DNA of 52,752 bases from a bacterium. Lineage in GTDB: Bacteria; SZUA-182; DTGQ01. The stretch is from the NCBI GenBank assembly GCA_023512255.1, contig JAILZY010000018.1, positions 1 through 52,752 of the forward strand, read 5' to 3'. The notes beneath the pieces are model-generated. The model ran no database searches, was not told the DNA's origin, and was given only the letters and a program-made list of their open reading frames with translations. The translations under genes were made by a program, and so were the position numbers. How positions within the stretch are numbered: position 1 is the stretch's first letter; the number at the start of each line of letters is the position of its first letter. This document shows positions 16,101-25,023 of the stretch, in pieces.

Positions 16101-18392
16101 CTACCTCCCCATGCTGCCAGAGCGCTGCATCTCGATAGTTTTTTCGGTTCTCTCAAGGAGCTGCCGTCCCAAGGCATTTTGGGGGTCGATGGCCAGAACT
16201 TTTTTGAATTCTTCAAGTGCCTTGGGAAAATCTCCCTTGTTTTGCGCATAGATGATGCCAAGATTAAGGTGTGGGTCTGCCCATTTGGGGTCTTTGGCTG
16301 CGGCTTTTTGGAAGGAGTCAATGGCCTGATCGAAAGAATTCTGAAAGGCATAAGCCATGCCTAGGCCATGATAAGCCCGGCTATAGTTTGGTGATATCTC
16401 AATCAGCTTGCGGAAATAGTCTGCGGCTTCAGAAGCCTTGCGCTCTTCCAGGTAGATACTGGCGAGGTTATATAGGGCCGATGGGTCTTTTGGATTGGCC
16501 TTGAGCACTGTTTGACAAAGACTTATAGCCTTGTCTACCTCTTTCAGGTTATAGTAGACAGAGACTAGGTGATTTTGGGCCAGGCTGTAGCCTGGGTCAA
16601 GCTCAAGACACTTCTCCAGGTTGGCTTTGGCTTCGGTCCAGTTTCCCTTGCCAATATAGTAAATTCCAAGGTTGAGATAAACCTCCCTGCTTTTGGGATT
16701 CAGCCTCAGGGCCCTCTCCAGAGCAGATTTTGCCTCCTCGGCTTGACCAGCGCTAAGAGAGAGGGTCGCCAACTGAACCAGATTGTCAAGATGATCCGGC
16801 CCAAGGGCCACTGCCTGTCGGTAAGACTCTATAGCTTTATCGCTCTTTCCCATGGCTTGATAGACAGCTCCCAAGCAGGTGAAGGCATCAATATTTTGGG
16901 GATCCTCTTTTATAACCTTTTCAAATTCCTTAATGGCCTCGGCATACTTTTGTTGACTCAGGTAGTTTGCTCCCTGATTAAAATATTTTAGCAGACCGAT
17001 TTTGCGCTTGGGATCAGGATAGGTCGAAGATTTATTCTTTGCCGGGTCACTGGTAAAGACATAGCCAAGGCTCCTTAATTTCTCCCTGGAGGCGGCATCA
17101 AGAGTGAGCGGTTTGGCTGCTGTCTGCTGGCCCGAGGCCGCGGCAAGCTGCTTTTTTAGAGCTAGAAACTCTTTTTCGTACTGCTCGGCCAGTTTTTTCT
17201 CCTTTTGGATCAGGTTCTTTGCCTCAGCCGGATCGTTAGCCAGGTTGTAGAGCTCACTTTCCGGCGCTCTGATGTATTTCCACTGGGCCGTGCGAAGTCC
17301 CTCCAGCGGACTCCAGCCGTAGGTAAACCTGGGATAGTCGGTTTCGCAGTAGAGCACAAGGTTCAAATCCTTCTTCTGGCCGCTCAAAAGGGGAAGAAGA
17401 CTTACTCCCTGCATCCCCTGGGGCGCCTTCTGTCCCAGAATATCAAGCAGGGTAGGAGCAATATCAATCAGGCGGACCAGAGAGCTGATTCTGGTGTTTT
17501 TCAGCACCCTGGGAGGATAGCGGAAGATCAGGGGGACGTGGAGGGTAGCCTCATAGAGGAAGATGCCGTGGGTATCCTCTCCATGATCTCCTAGTGCCTC
17601 GCCATGATCTCCTGATAAGACAATCAGGGTTTGATCGTAAATACCTTGCTCTTTTAATTTGTTGATCAGCACCTTGATCCAGGAATCGGTATAGGCGATC
17701 TCTCCATCGTAGGGGCTGTGAGCGTAGACATCCTTAAATGGTTGTGGAGGATCGTAGGCTGTGTGAGGATCGTAATAATGTACCCACAGGAAGAAGGGAA
17801 CCTCTTTTTTGCGGCTGCCTAACCATTGAACAGCTGCCCGGGTGACGGTTTCGGCCCGACGCTCCTTCTGGAGCATAGCTGCCGACACACCGCTGGTCAG
17901 ATCATCGTTATAAATGTTAAATCCCTGATCCAGACCAAAGCGGGAATCAAGGACATAGGCAGAAACAAAGGCTGCGGTCTCATATCCCTGCTGTTTTAGA
18001 AGCTCAGCCAGGGTAAGGGCAGCTTCAGACAAGGCAAAGGTTCCATTACTGCGAAGGCCATGAGTGATCGGGTAGGTGCCAGTAAAGATCGAGGCGTGCG
18101 CGGGCAGAGTGGTTGGGGTTGGAGTAAATGCCCACTCAAACAATACTCCCTCACTGGCTAGAGCATCTATCTGAGGAGTCTTAATTCGCTTATAGCCGTA
18201 GCAGCCAAGCCGATCAGCCCGCAGGGTATCGACGGTTATGACCATGAGGTTTGGAGGTGATTTTTTGTTCTGTGGTGTGCTCAGGGAAGATGAGGGAAAA
18301 AGGAAAAGTAGAAGACATAGGCTCAAAAAAATCTTTTCGATACCAACTGGGGACTTGTTCATTGCTAGACCTCTCTGTTTTAAAAATTTCAT
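16101..18392 (-). CDS. Sulfatase-fold (alkaline phosphatase superfamily) protein with C-terminal TPR array
   Basis: About 764 residues. The ATG at 18392 has AGAGGT upstream; the ATG at 18362 is also possible. A signal peptide or anchor is followed by a sulfatase-like domain (about 45-400): VDTLRADRLGCYGY, the nucleophile region TTLPAHASIFTG, LSGDHGEALGDHGE and its metal ligands, and an LYNLANDPAE end. In classic sulfatases the nucleophile motif is C/S-x-P-S-R; here it is T-L-P-A-H. Formylglycine formation is therefore impossible and Thr would act, as in phosphotransferase-type relatives. The last ~310 residues are about eight TPRs (YAEAIKEFEKVI type). This architecture recurs in Gram-negative bacteria with unknown substrate. 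It is convergent with the glycosylase gene (24 bp apart). Confidence 0.85.
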   Translation of the reverse strand: MKFLKQRGLAMNKSPVGIEKIFLSLCLLLFLFPSSSLSTPQNKKSPPNLMVITVDTLRADRLGCYGYKRIKTPQIDALASEGVLFEWAFTPTPTTLPAHASIFTGTYPITHGLRSNGTFALSEAALTLAELLKQQGYETAAFVSAYVLDSRFGLDQGFNIYNDDLTSGVSAAMLQKERRAETVTRAAVQWLGSRKKEVPFFLWVHYYDPHTAYDPPQPFKDVYAHSPYDGEIAYTDSWIKVLINKLKEQGIYDQTLIVLSGDHGEALGDHGEDTHGIFLYEATLHVPLIFRYPPRVLKNTRISSLVRLIDIAPTLLDILGQKAPQGMQGVSLLPLLSGQKKDLNLVLYCETDYPRFTYGWSPLEGLRTAQWKYIRAPESELYNLANDPAEAKNLIQKEKKLAEQYEKEFLALKKQLAAASGQQTAAKPLTLDAASREKLRSLGYVFTSDPAKNKSSTYPDPKRKIGLLKYFNQGANYLSQQKYAEAIKEFEKVIKEDPQNIDAFTCLGAVYQAMGKSDKAIESYRQAVALGPDHLDNLVQLATLSLSAGQAEEAKSALERALRLNPKSREVYLNLGIYYIGKGNWTEAKANLEKCLELDPGYSLAQNHLVSVYYNLKEVDKAISLCQTVLKANPKDPSALYNLASIYLEERKASEAADYFRKLIEISPNYSRAYHGLGMAYAFQNSFDQAIDSFQKAAAKDPKWADPHLNLGIIYAQNKGDFPKALEEFKKVLAIDPQNALGRQLLERTEKTIEMQRSGSMGR

Positions 18393-18445
18393 TATCTGAC
18401 CTCTTATTTGGTTAAAATATATCAACATCTCGATAGAGAGTCAAT

Positions 18446-18570
18446 AAGGGGAAAACCCTTTTGAAAAAGGGTTTTCCCCTTATACCCCTTCCCTAAAACT
18501 TTAACTATTGTTATTAAAGTTTTAGGAGGATGGTTTGGAAGGAACCCTTTTTCAAAAGGGTTCCTTCCAA
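18446..18570. repeat. Three consecutive perfect hairpins (BIME/REP-like cluster)
   Basis: Hairpin 1, 18446-18481: 16-bp perfect stem (AAGGGGAAAACCCTTT), 4-nt loop. Hairpin 2, 18493-18525: 12-bp perfect stem (CTAAAACTTTAA), 9-nt loop, with extended imperfect complementarity outside. Hairpin 3, 18535-18570: 17-bp perfect stem (TTGGAAGGAACCCTTTT), 2-nt loop. Hairpins 1 and 3 share the CCCTTTT/AAAAGGG core. The cluster occupies most of the divergent gap between the sulfatase-TPR and hybrid kinase genes, upstream of both, so it is not a simple terminator for either. It probably belongs to a dispersed repeat class. Confidence 0.85.
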
Positions 18571-18582
18571 TAATAATATAAA

Positions 18583-18611
18583 TTGCTATTAATAACAGTA
18601 TGTTATATAAT
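18583..18611 (+). promoter_or_regulatory. Sigma70-type promoter of the hybrid histidine kinase gene
   Basis: TTGCTA (18583-18588) and a perfect TATAAT (18606-18611) are separated by 17 bp, 39 bp before the ATG at 18651. Spacing and the -10 are ideal; the -35 matches four of six consensus positions. Confidence 0.65.
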
Positions 18612-18650
18612 GAGTTAGATTAGATTCAACCTTAAGAGAGGCGAGCCTCA

Positions 18651-21302
18651 ATGTTTTCCTATTTCAAGAAGCTATCTCTGGTGGATCGTCTAATGCTTTT
18701 TATAAGTCGCAGGTATAAAGAATCTGTGCAAATCAATGAGCAGCTTCTGAAGCAGATCCGCGAGCTTGCCGAGCGGCACAGAAAGCTAAATTGTCTTTGC
18801 AGGATATCTGAATTTATTGATAAGCGGTCTGATCTTCCCCTAGATGAGCTCTTGCAGGGCATTGTTGATTGTATTCCTTCAGCCTATCAGGATCAAGAGA
18901 TTGTAGGGGTAAGAATTATTCTTCAGGATAGAGTCCTGGCCACTGATAATTTCAGAGAGACTGCCTGGAGGCAAACCTCCGACATTATGGTCTCTGGCCA
19001 GATTGCTGGCACCTTGGAGGTTTGCTATCTGAAAGAGGTGCCAGAAGATGCCGAGAGCCCTGTCCTTAAAGAGGAAAAAGATCTGATCAAGGCTATTAGT
19101 GAGCGCATAGGGAGGCTCATTGAGCAAAAAATAGCCGAGCAAGAACGCCGACATCTTTCCAAGCAGCTCGATATTGAGATTGCCAAGCTTGAAGCGGTGC
19201 TGCGGCAGATGCCCGAAGCAATTATCATTGCCAAAGCACCGTCGGGAGAAATTATCTTTGCCAATGAGCAGGCCGCCCAAATGGTGAGGCTTAACGGCCC
19301 GGTGCTTTCTGCTGCTCAAGAGGAGGCAAAATATGGCTTAGGATTCCACCCCGATGGCCAACCTTATCAAGGCGAAGAGTGGCCGCTGATGCGCTCTATC
19401 CATCATGGTGAGATCGTTACTGATGAGGAAATCCACTTTATCTTAGGGGATGGTCGCAAGGTGATAGCCACTGCCTGCTCTTCTCCGATCCGTGACCGCG
19501 CAGGAGTGATCATTGCTGGAATTGGCATTTTCTCTGACATTACTGAACGGAAAAAGTATGAAGAGGAGTTAAGAAACTACCGCTCCCACCTTGAGGAAGT
19601 AGTGGAGGAGAGAACCCACGAGCTTGTAGCTGCAACGAATCAGCTGCAGAGTGTGATTAGTGAGTACAAACACACCCAAGAGGCGCTAGAGCGGGCTCTA
19701 AATCAGAACAGACTTATCCTTGATTCTGTAGGGGAGGGGATTTGCGGCCTGGATTTGGAGGGCAGAACCACATTTGTCAATCCAGCATTCATAGCCGCAA
19801 CCGGCTATCAGGCTGAAGAGATTATCGGCCTTCATCAACACGAAATTTTACATCATTCTAAAGCGGACGGAAAGTTTTATCCTCCTGAGGAGTGTCCAAT
19901 ATATCTTACTATTCGAGACGGGCGGCCGCGGCATACCTCCGATGAGGTCTTTTGGAGAAAAGATGGCTCGAGTTTTCCGGTTGAGTATGTAAGCACGCCG
20001 ATTCGAGAAAAGGGAAAGGTTGTTGGCTCGGTTGTGGTTTTTAAAGATATTACCGATCGTAAGCAGGCAGAAGAGGAGAAAGCCAAAATCCAGGCTCAGC
20101 TTCTCCAGTCTCAAAAGATGGAAGCTATTGGCCTCCTGGCCGCGGGTGTAGCTCATGATTTCAATAACCTGCTGACCACGATTATTGGCTACACTGGGAT
20201 GGCCATCATGAAAGCTAAAAGAGCCGATTTGCCCCTGGCCCGTGATCTAGATCAGGTGCGGCAGGCTGCTGAGCGGGCGGCTAACCTTACCCGGCAACTG
20301 CTTCTTTTTAGCCGCAAGCAGCCGATGGAGCCTGCCGCTATCGACCTCAATAGGACAGTTGATAACCTGCTTAAAATGCTCCATCGTCTCATTGGTGAAG
20401 ATGTTCTTATTCGTACCGAGCTTGAGAATGATCTTTGGCCGATTTGGGCTGATGAGGGAAATATCGAGCAGGTGATCATGAATCTGGCAGTCAATGCTCG
20501 GGATGCCATGCCTCGAGGAGGCCAGCTCACCATCAAAACCGAGAATATAACTTTAGATGAAGATTTCGCGGCCCAGGTGCCGGAAGCACGAGCAGGCCGC
20601 TTTGTCCGCCTGTCGATTGCAGACACGGGAGTGGGGATGGACAAAAAGACTATGGGTCGAATCTTTGAGCCTTTCTTCACCACTAAAGGCATGGGAAGAG
20701 GAACAGGGCTGGGATTGGCTGTTGTCTATGGAATCATCAAACAGCATCAGGGATGGATCAATGTCTCAAGTGAGCCAGGGGAGGGGTCTGTATTTACTAT
20801 CTATCTGCCAGCCTCTACCCCTGAGGGAGAAAAAGATAGACAAGCCGCGGCAGATCATACCAAACTATCCTTAGCGGAGCTTAAGGGAAGAGGGGAGCGA
20901 ATACTGGTTGTGGAAGATGAAGAAGAGGTGCGAAGAATAGCCGCTAGAGTGCTTCAGGAAAATGGTTATCTGGTGTGTGAGGCTGCTAGTGCCCAGCAGG
21001 CGGTCGATGCTTTTGAGCGGACCGGTGGAGAATTCGACCTAGTCTTAAGTGATGTAGTATTGCCTGATCAGACTGGCCCTGAATTAATCAGCCAGCTTCT
21101 CGTCCATTACCCAAGGGTAAAGGTATTGCTGATAAGTGGCTATGCAGACCAAAAATTACAATGGCCGCAGATCCAAAAGCAAGGGTTTAGATTTCTTCAA
21201 AAACCTTTTGCTCTGCCTCATCTGCTGCGGACGGTCAGGGAGGTTTTGGAGCCAAAAGATTTTCACATCAAAAGTAACAAAGACTCTAATCAAAAGGAAT
21301 GA
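18651..21302 (+). CDS. Hybrid sensor histidine kinase (GAF-like, two PAS, HisKA, HATPase, REC)
   Basis: An 883-residue soluble hybrid kinase with no membrane segment, so it probably senses a cytoplasmic cue. Order: N-terminal coiled coil, GAF-like region (about 45-150), PAS/PAC 1 (about 190-305, ending SDITERKK), coiled coil, PAS/PAC 2 (about 345-470, ending KDITDRKQ), HisKA with phospho-acceptor His502 (AAGVAHDFNNLL), HATPase_c (N-box NARDAMP, G1 DTGVGMD, G2 GTGLGLAVV) and a C-terminal receiver with Asp801 (LSDVVLPD) and the conserved Lys in LQKPF. The HDFNN kinase type commonly ends in a receiver. No output regulator is encoded nearby. It has its own promoter and is convergent with the next kinase (38 bp apart). 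Confidence 0.95.
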   Translation: MFSYFKKLSLVDRLMLFISRRYKESVQINEQLLKQIRELAERHRKLNCLCRISEFIDKRSDLPLDELLQGIVDCIPSAYQDQEIVGVRIILQDRVLATDNFRETAWRQTSDIMVSGQIAGTLEVCYLKEVPEDAESPVLKEEKDLIKAISERIGRLIEQKIAEQERRHLSKQLDIEIAKLEAVLRQMPEAIIIAKAPSGEIIFANEQAAQMVRLNGPVLSAAQEEAKYGLGFHPDGQPYQGEEWPLMRSIHHGEIVTDEEIHFILGDGRKVIATACSSPIRDRAGVIIAGIGIFSDITERKKYEEELRNYRSHLEEVVEERTHELVAATNQLQSVISEYKHTQEALERALNQNRLILDSVGEGICGLDLEGRTTFVNPAFIAATGYQAEEIIGLHQHEILHHSKADGKFYPPEECPIYLTIRDGRPRHTSDEVFWRKDGSSFPVEYVSTPIREKGKVVGSVVVFKDITDRKQAEEEKAKIQAQLLQSQKMEAIGLLAAGVAHDFNNLLTTIIGYTGMAIMKAKRADLPLARDLDQVRQAAERAANLTRQLLLFSRKQPMEPAAIDLNRTVDNLLKMLHRLIGEDVLIRTELENDLWPIWADEGNIEQVIMNLAVNARDAMPRGGQLTIKTENITLDEDFAAQVPEARAGRFVRLSIADTGVGMDKKTMGRIFEPFFTTKGMGRGTGLGLAVVYGIIKQHQGWINVSSEPGEGSVFTIYLPASTPEGEKDRQAAADHTKLSLAELKGRGERILVVEDEEEVRRIAARVLQENGYLVCEAASAQQAVDAFERTGGEFDLVLSDVVLPDQTGPELISQLLVHYPRVKVLLISGYADQKLQWPQIQKQGFRFLQKPFALPHLLRTVREVLEPKDFHIKSNKDSNQKE

Positions 21303-21339
21303 AGACCCGCTGCCTTAAGGCGCAAGTACTATCCAAGCG

Positions 21340-23673
21340 CTACCCTTTATTATCCTGTTTAGCTTGCTTGGTGGCCGGGAGGGTAAAGAAGAAGGTTGCT
21401 CCCTTCCCTTTGGCCGAATCAACCCAAACCTTACCGCCATGATTTTCGATGATCTTTTTGACAATAGCCAAGCCAACGCCAGTTCCTTCCACCTGTTTTA
21501 ATTCTTTCAGCCGTTGAAATATCTTAAAGATCTTCTCGTGATATTCTTTGTCAATCCCGATCCCATTATCTTTAACAAAAAATTCATACTCTTCCCCAAG
21601 CTTTTGGCAGCCAATCTCGATCATGGGCAGATCATTTTTCGGATCCATAAACTTTATGGAGTTTGAAATAAGATTGGTGAAAACTTGCAGTATCCGGGCT
21701 GGATCGCAGAAAAGGGTTGGAAACTCACCGCTAATTGTCAGATGGATATTTTTCTCATCTATTTTAGGTTTCAATTCATCGACCGCTCGCTGGACGATCT
21801 GAGAAATCGGATAGTTCTGATAATCTCCCTCAGTGGTTCCGATTTTGGAGAATTCCAAAATATCCACGATAAGCTTTTCCATATTCTCCGCATTCTTCTT
21901 GATCCGTTCAAGATAGTAGATCACATCCTCGCCGAATTCATTTCTATGATCGTGCAGTAAAATAGACGTAAAGTCCTGCAAGATGTAGAGTGGAGACTTA
22001 AGATCATGAGATACAATAGAAACAAAGTTTTGCAATTCCTCATTTTTCTCCGCCAGAGCCCTATTTTTGACTTCTAACTCCTGCTGAAGTTTTTTCTCTT
22101 CAGTGACATCTTCTCCCACATTTATGATGCCCACTACATTGCCCGCCTGATCAGTCATCGGTGTACTGTGCCATGATATTATCCTGCTGGTGCCATCACG
22201 GGTTACAATCGGGCACTCGTATGAAGATTGGGCCCGGCTGCTGAGCGACTCGCTTAACTGCTTAGCATACTCTTCTCTCCCCTCCACCGGGGTCATTAAT
22301 TGAAGCCAGCTTTTGCCGAGGATACAACTTTTGTCATACCCAGTTATTTCTTCACATTTTTTGTTTGAAAGGATAACCTCACCCTCACGGTTTAAAACGA
22401 CGATCAAGACATTGGCCGTTTCGATCAATTGCTTCTCGAATTCCTTCTGCTTGTTCAGCTCGGACTGTGAGGCCTCAAGCTTTTCACTGACCTGCTCCAG
22501 TTCCTCAAACGATTCCCGAAATTCATCATGGATGGATTCTAGCTCCTTATATCGGCGTTTAAGATTTTCATTTTTTTCGTGGAGTTGTTTTTGCATCCGG
22601 TTGAAGATTTCAGCCAGGTGAGCAATCTCATCCTTTGAGTCCACATGAATCATGGGCGCAGACTCTTCTCCGCTCAAGCTCTTTTGGGCCTGTTTGGTAA
22701 TGGTGTCGATTGATCGGGTAAACCGAACAATGCAACAGCTCAGAATAATTCCTGCCAGTAGAATCAGGCCAGCCAGAGATAAAAAGAGAATTTGTTGAAT
22801 GTGGCGATAAGAGGCTAGGGCAGACTCCGTTGATTCTTCAACCACTATTCCCCAGTTTATTTTCCGAACTGCGGTGGCGACACCGATGACTTGAGTATTC
22901 TTATTTCCGATATAGATGGTGGGGGTCCGAAATTTACTTTCAGTGTCAGATATAAATTCTCTAACTTTTTTGATATGACTGAAATCAATAGCTGTCGATA
23001 CCGGTCCGATATCAGAATGGACAATTAATTTACCATTTTTATCAATTAGATAGACTGTTATCTCAGGTCTCAATTTAAGAGCCGAAATCTTTGACCACAG
23101 CCCGTAAAGGGATACCCCAGCTTTGATAATTCCGCTGACCTTATGGTCGGCAAAATTTTGGATAGGAATCGATATGTCAACCATCGGCACCACCTGATAG
23201 GATGGATACACCGGGCTGACGAACAGATTTCCTTGCTGCATGGCGACTCTGTTCTGATCGACCTGACCGGGGGGTAATTGGCCAGAGACAGAGTCGGCGC
23301 TCTGTCGAGTCGCAACTAGACATTCCTTGCCGGAGTTGTCAAGTAGAGTCAGCTTGAGGACGTCAGGCATTTTTTGTAAGTAGCGGTTCATCATCTCCTG
23401 TTGGGCTGCCAAATCTCCCCCACCTTCTCCTAAACTGCTGGCTAGGGAATTTAGCTCAGTCATGATTGCCGACAGAAAGCTTTCCGCATCCTCTTGAAGA
23501 CCAGCTGCCAATTGTATATTTTTATTCCCTATCTGTTGAATGAGCTGAGCTTTGAAGGAAAAAGCGCAAATTAGACCAAAGAGGGTAAGAGAGACAATCA
23601 GAACGGCAGAGAGAGAGACGATAAGTTTATTTTTAATCTTATCCCACCAAGGGATGGTTGGGGAGTGCTTCAT
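21340..23673 (-). CDS. Membrane sensor histidine kinase (extracytoplasmic Cache-like sensor, HAMP, PAS, HisKA, HATPase)
   Basis: About 777 residues from the ATG at 23673; an in-frame TTG at 23709 is the alternative, and neither has a good ribosome-binding site. Membrane segment 1 (about 16-40, LIVSLSAVLIVSLTLFGLI) is followed by a periplasmic double-Cache-like domain of about 255 residues (VDISIPIQN, ITVYLIDKNGKLIVHSD, WGIVVEES). Membrane segment 2 (about 297-320), HAMP and coiled coil, then PAS/PAC (about 420-530) come next. HisKA has His556 (IVSHDLKSPL), followed by HATPase_c (N-box NSIKFMD, DNGIGID, GTGVGLAIVKKII). It ends without a receiver and has no adjacent response regulator, so its partner lies elsewhere. 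The Cache sensor suggests a small-molecule ligand. Confidence 0.93.
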   Translation of the reverse strand: MKHSPTIPWWDKIKNKLIVSLSAVLIVSLTLFGLICAFSFKAQLIQQIGNKNIQLAAGLQEDAESFLSAIMTELNSLASSLGEGGGDLAAQQEMMNRYLQKMPDVLKLTLLDNSGKECLVATRQSADSVSGQLPPGQVDQNRVAMQQGNLFVSPVYPSYQVVPMVDISIPIQNFADHKVSGIIKAGVSLYGLWSKISALKLRPEITVYLIDKNGKLIVHSDIGPVSTAIDFSHIKKVREFISDTESKFRTPTIYIGNKNTQVIGVATAVRKINWGIVVEESTESALASYRHIQQILFLSLAGLILLAGIILSCCIVRFTRSIDTITKQAQKSLSGEESAPMIHVDSKDEIAHLAEIFNRMQKQLHEKNENLKRRYKELESIHDEFRESFEELEQVSEKLEASQSELNKQKEFEKQLIETANVLIVVLNREGEVILSNKKCEEITGYDKSCILGKSWLQLMTPVEGREEYAKQLSESLSSRAQSSYECPIVTRDGTSRIISWHSTPMTDQAGNVVGIINVGEDVTEEKKLQQELEVKNRALAEKNEELQNFVSIVSHDLKSPLYILQDFTSILLHDHRNEFGEDVIYYLERIKKNAENMEKLIVDILEFSKIGTTEGDYQNYPISQIVQRAVDELKPKIDEKNIHLTISGEFPTLFCDPARILQVFTNLISNSIKFMDPKNDLPMIEIGCQKLGEEYEFFVKDNGIGIDKEYHEKIFKIFQRLKELKQVEGTGVGLAIVKKIIENHGGKVWVDSAKGKGATFFFTLPATKQAKQDNKG

Positions 23674-23878
23674 CGAGAAGTTTTTAGCTTTACAGCTAGA
23701 TGAAAACAAGCCTGAAAATTTTTCGTGTCCGAAACTTCAAGAGACATTCTCAAGTATTTGCTCAGGTAAGGTTTTTCAATCATGAAATTACAGTAAGTTC
23801 AAGAAAAAGTGCACCTTAAGGTGAAAAACTAATTAGTTAGAATATATCATACTATCATGGGTTAATCAACCTCTTCCC

Positions 23879-24151
23879 ATGGTAAATTTGATACAGAGCG
23901 CTCTTATTTTATGACAGACTCAAAATACTTCTCCCTCTTCTCTGGCTCCTTTTTACTCTACATTCACTGGCGTTCTGGAATATCAGGTCTCCGCCGCTAA
24001 AGCTGGTATCGGAATTGCTAGCCTAGAGCAATGTATAGTAAAAGCAGTTGTGGATAAAGGTAATCCAGAAAAGATCCTATTTACTATTGCGGAGGTGAGG
24101 AAGGAGGAGCGCGCAAAAACCATCCAGATGAGAAATTTTTCAGGAGATTGA
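23879..24151 (+). pseudogene. Possible broken small ORF interrupted by UGA
   Basis: From the ATG at 23879 the frame runs 11 codons (MVNLIQSALIL) to a TGA at 23912-23914, then stays open for 78 more codons to a stop at 24149-24151. The second part has a protein-like composition (LEYQVSAAKAGIGIASLEQ, then ILFTIAEVRKEERAKTIQ). No Shine-Dalgarno precedes the ATG, and no ATG follows the TGA until near the end. It could be a decayed gene, a read-through ORF or chance. Nothing supports selenocysteine insertion. Otherwise the gap 23674-24222 shows no gene; its right part must hold the promoter of the Gly-Tyr repeat protein. Confidence 0.25.
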
Positions 24152-24222
24152 GTTATTTTTAGGATTTTTCTGAATGGCTAGGAGAGATGACTAGGAGATG
24201 AGAGATTGAGGAGATATGCGCC

Positions 24223-24951
24223 ATGAATTATTCTGCCAAAGGTAAATTGCTCATCATTTCTGTTCTTTTCTTGTTAGTTTCTGCAATCACCCCCCAGGGG
24301 ATCGCCCAGGCATACTATAGCTATGGAGTGCCCGGCCTCGGTTTATACGGCCTCTATGGCGGGTTGTATGGATATGGCCTCTATGGCGGCCTGTACGGTC
24401 TTTATGGCGGCCTCTATGGCCTATACGGTGGGTTGTATGGTGGCTTGTATGGATACGGCCTCTATGGTGGCTTGTATGGTCTTTATGGTGGTCTCTATGG
24501 TCTTTATGGCGGCCTGTATGGCCTATACGCCGGGCTGTATGGCCTTGGTGGATTATATGGTCTTGGCCTACGATACGGTCTAGCCGAGCAGGCCGGAACA
24601 TGGCAGGGAACCTGGTCCACTACGACGACTAAGGGCGTAGTTTATGCCACCGGACCAATAACCTTAAATCTGGTTATCGATCCGCTAGTGCCAGGAGTTG
24701 TGACCGGTTATGTGCAGCTTGTGGGTAACCCTGTTCTTTCTGCATTGGTAGATGTTACCGGAGAAATACTCAATAACCAGATCATTCTCTCTGGCAGCGG
24801 TATCGGGATAGGTGCTCAACCTATTCAGCTTGATTTGGTCTGCACCCTGACCTCGACTACCGAGATGACAGGTACCTATACGCAGATCAACAGTAGCTCC
24901 ATTGTCGGTACAGGCTCCTTTGCCGCTACCTTGACAACACCCGTGATTTAA
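24223..24951 (+). CDS. Secreted Gly-Leu-Tyr repeat protein with C-terminal beta-rich GxWxGxW module
   Basis: A 242-residue exported protein; GAGGAG lies 10 nt before the ATG. A signal peptide (about 1-30, cleavage near GIAQA) leads into about 85 residues built almost only from Gly, Leu and Tyr in units such as GLYGLYGG and GLYGYGLYGG, coded by imperfect DNA repeats at about 24335-24565. The remaining ~118 residues are a Thr/Val/Ile-rich beta module opening GTWQGTW and ending in a TGTYTQINSSS-type strand pair, related to the C-terminus of the protein at 6460-7521. GLY/GYG repeats are known from plant, insect and worm structural proteins, where they make adhesive or self-assembling material. 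A similar material role here is inference. A terminator follows directly. Confidence 0.85.
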   Translation: MNYSAKGKLLIISVLFLLVSAITPQGIAQAYYSYGVPGLGLYGLYGGLYGYGLYGGLYGLYGGLYGLYGGLYGGLYGYGLYGGLYGLYGGLYGLYGGLYGLYAGLYGLGGLYGLGLRYGLAEQAGTWQGTWSTTTTKGVVYATGPITLNLVIDPLVPGVVTGYVQLVGNPVLSALVDVTGEILNNQIILSGSGIGIGAQPIQLDLVCTLTSTTEMTGTYTQINSSSIVGTGSFAATLTTPVI

Positions 24952-24970
24952 TACTATTGCTTCAGCTCCC

Positions 24971-25014
24971 CTCTTCCCCTATCCTAAAGTTAAGGGGAGG
25001 AGGGGAAGTTTTTT
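24971..25014 (+). terminator. Rho-independent terminator after the Gly-Tyr repeat gene
   Basis: CTTCCCCT (24973-24980) pairs with AGGGGAAG (25001-25008), with additional CCCT/AGGG pairing possible, and is followed directly by six T, about 20 bp after the stop codon. Confidence 0.75.
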
Positions 25015-25023
25015 ATATCCCTG

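Noticed and set aside
23912-23914. Selenocysteine codon in the UGA-interrupted frame.
   Set aside because: No Cys homologue is known to me, the flanking residues are not redox-like, and no clear SECIS-type hairpin follows directly.
24287-24601. His/Arg-rich minus-strand frame (and a Met/Ala/Cys-rich plus frame) across the Gly-Tyr repeats.
   Set aside because: These are frame shadows of the repetitive GLY-coding DNA and have no own start signals.
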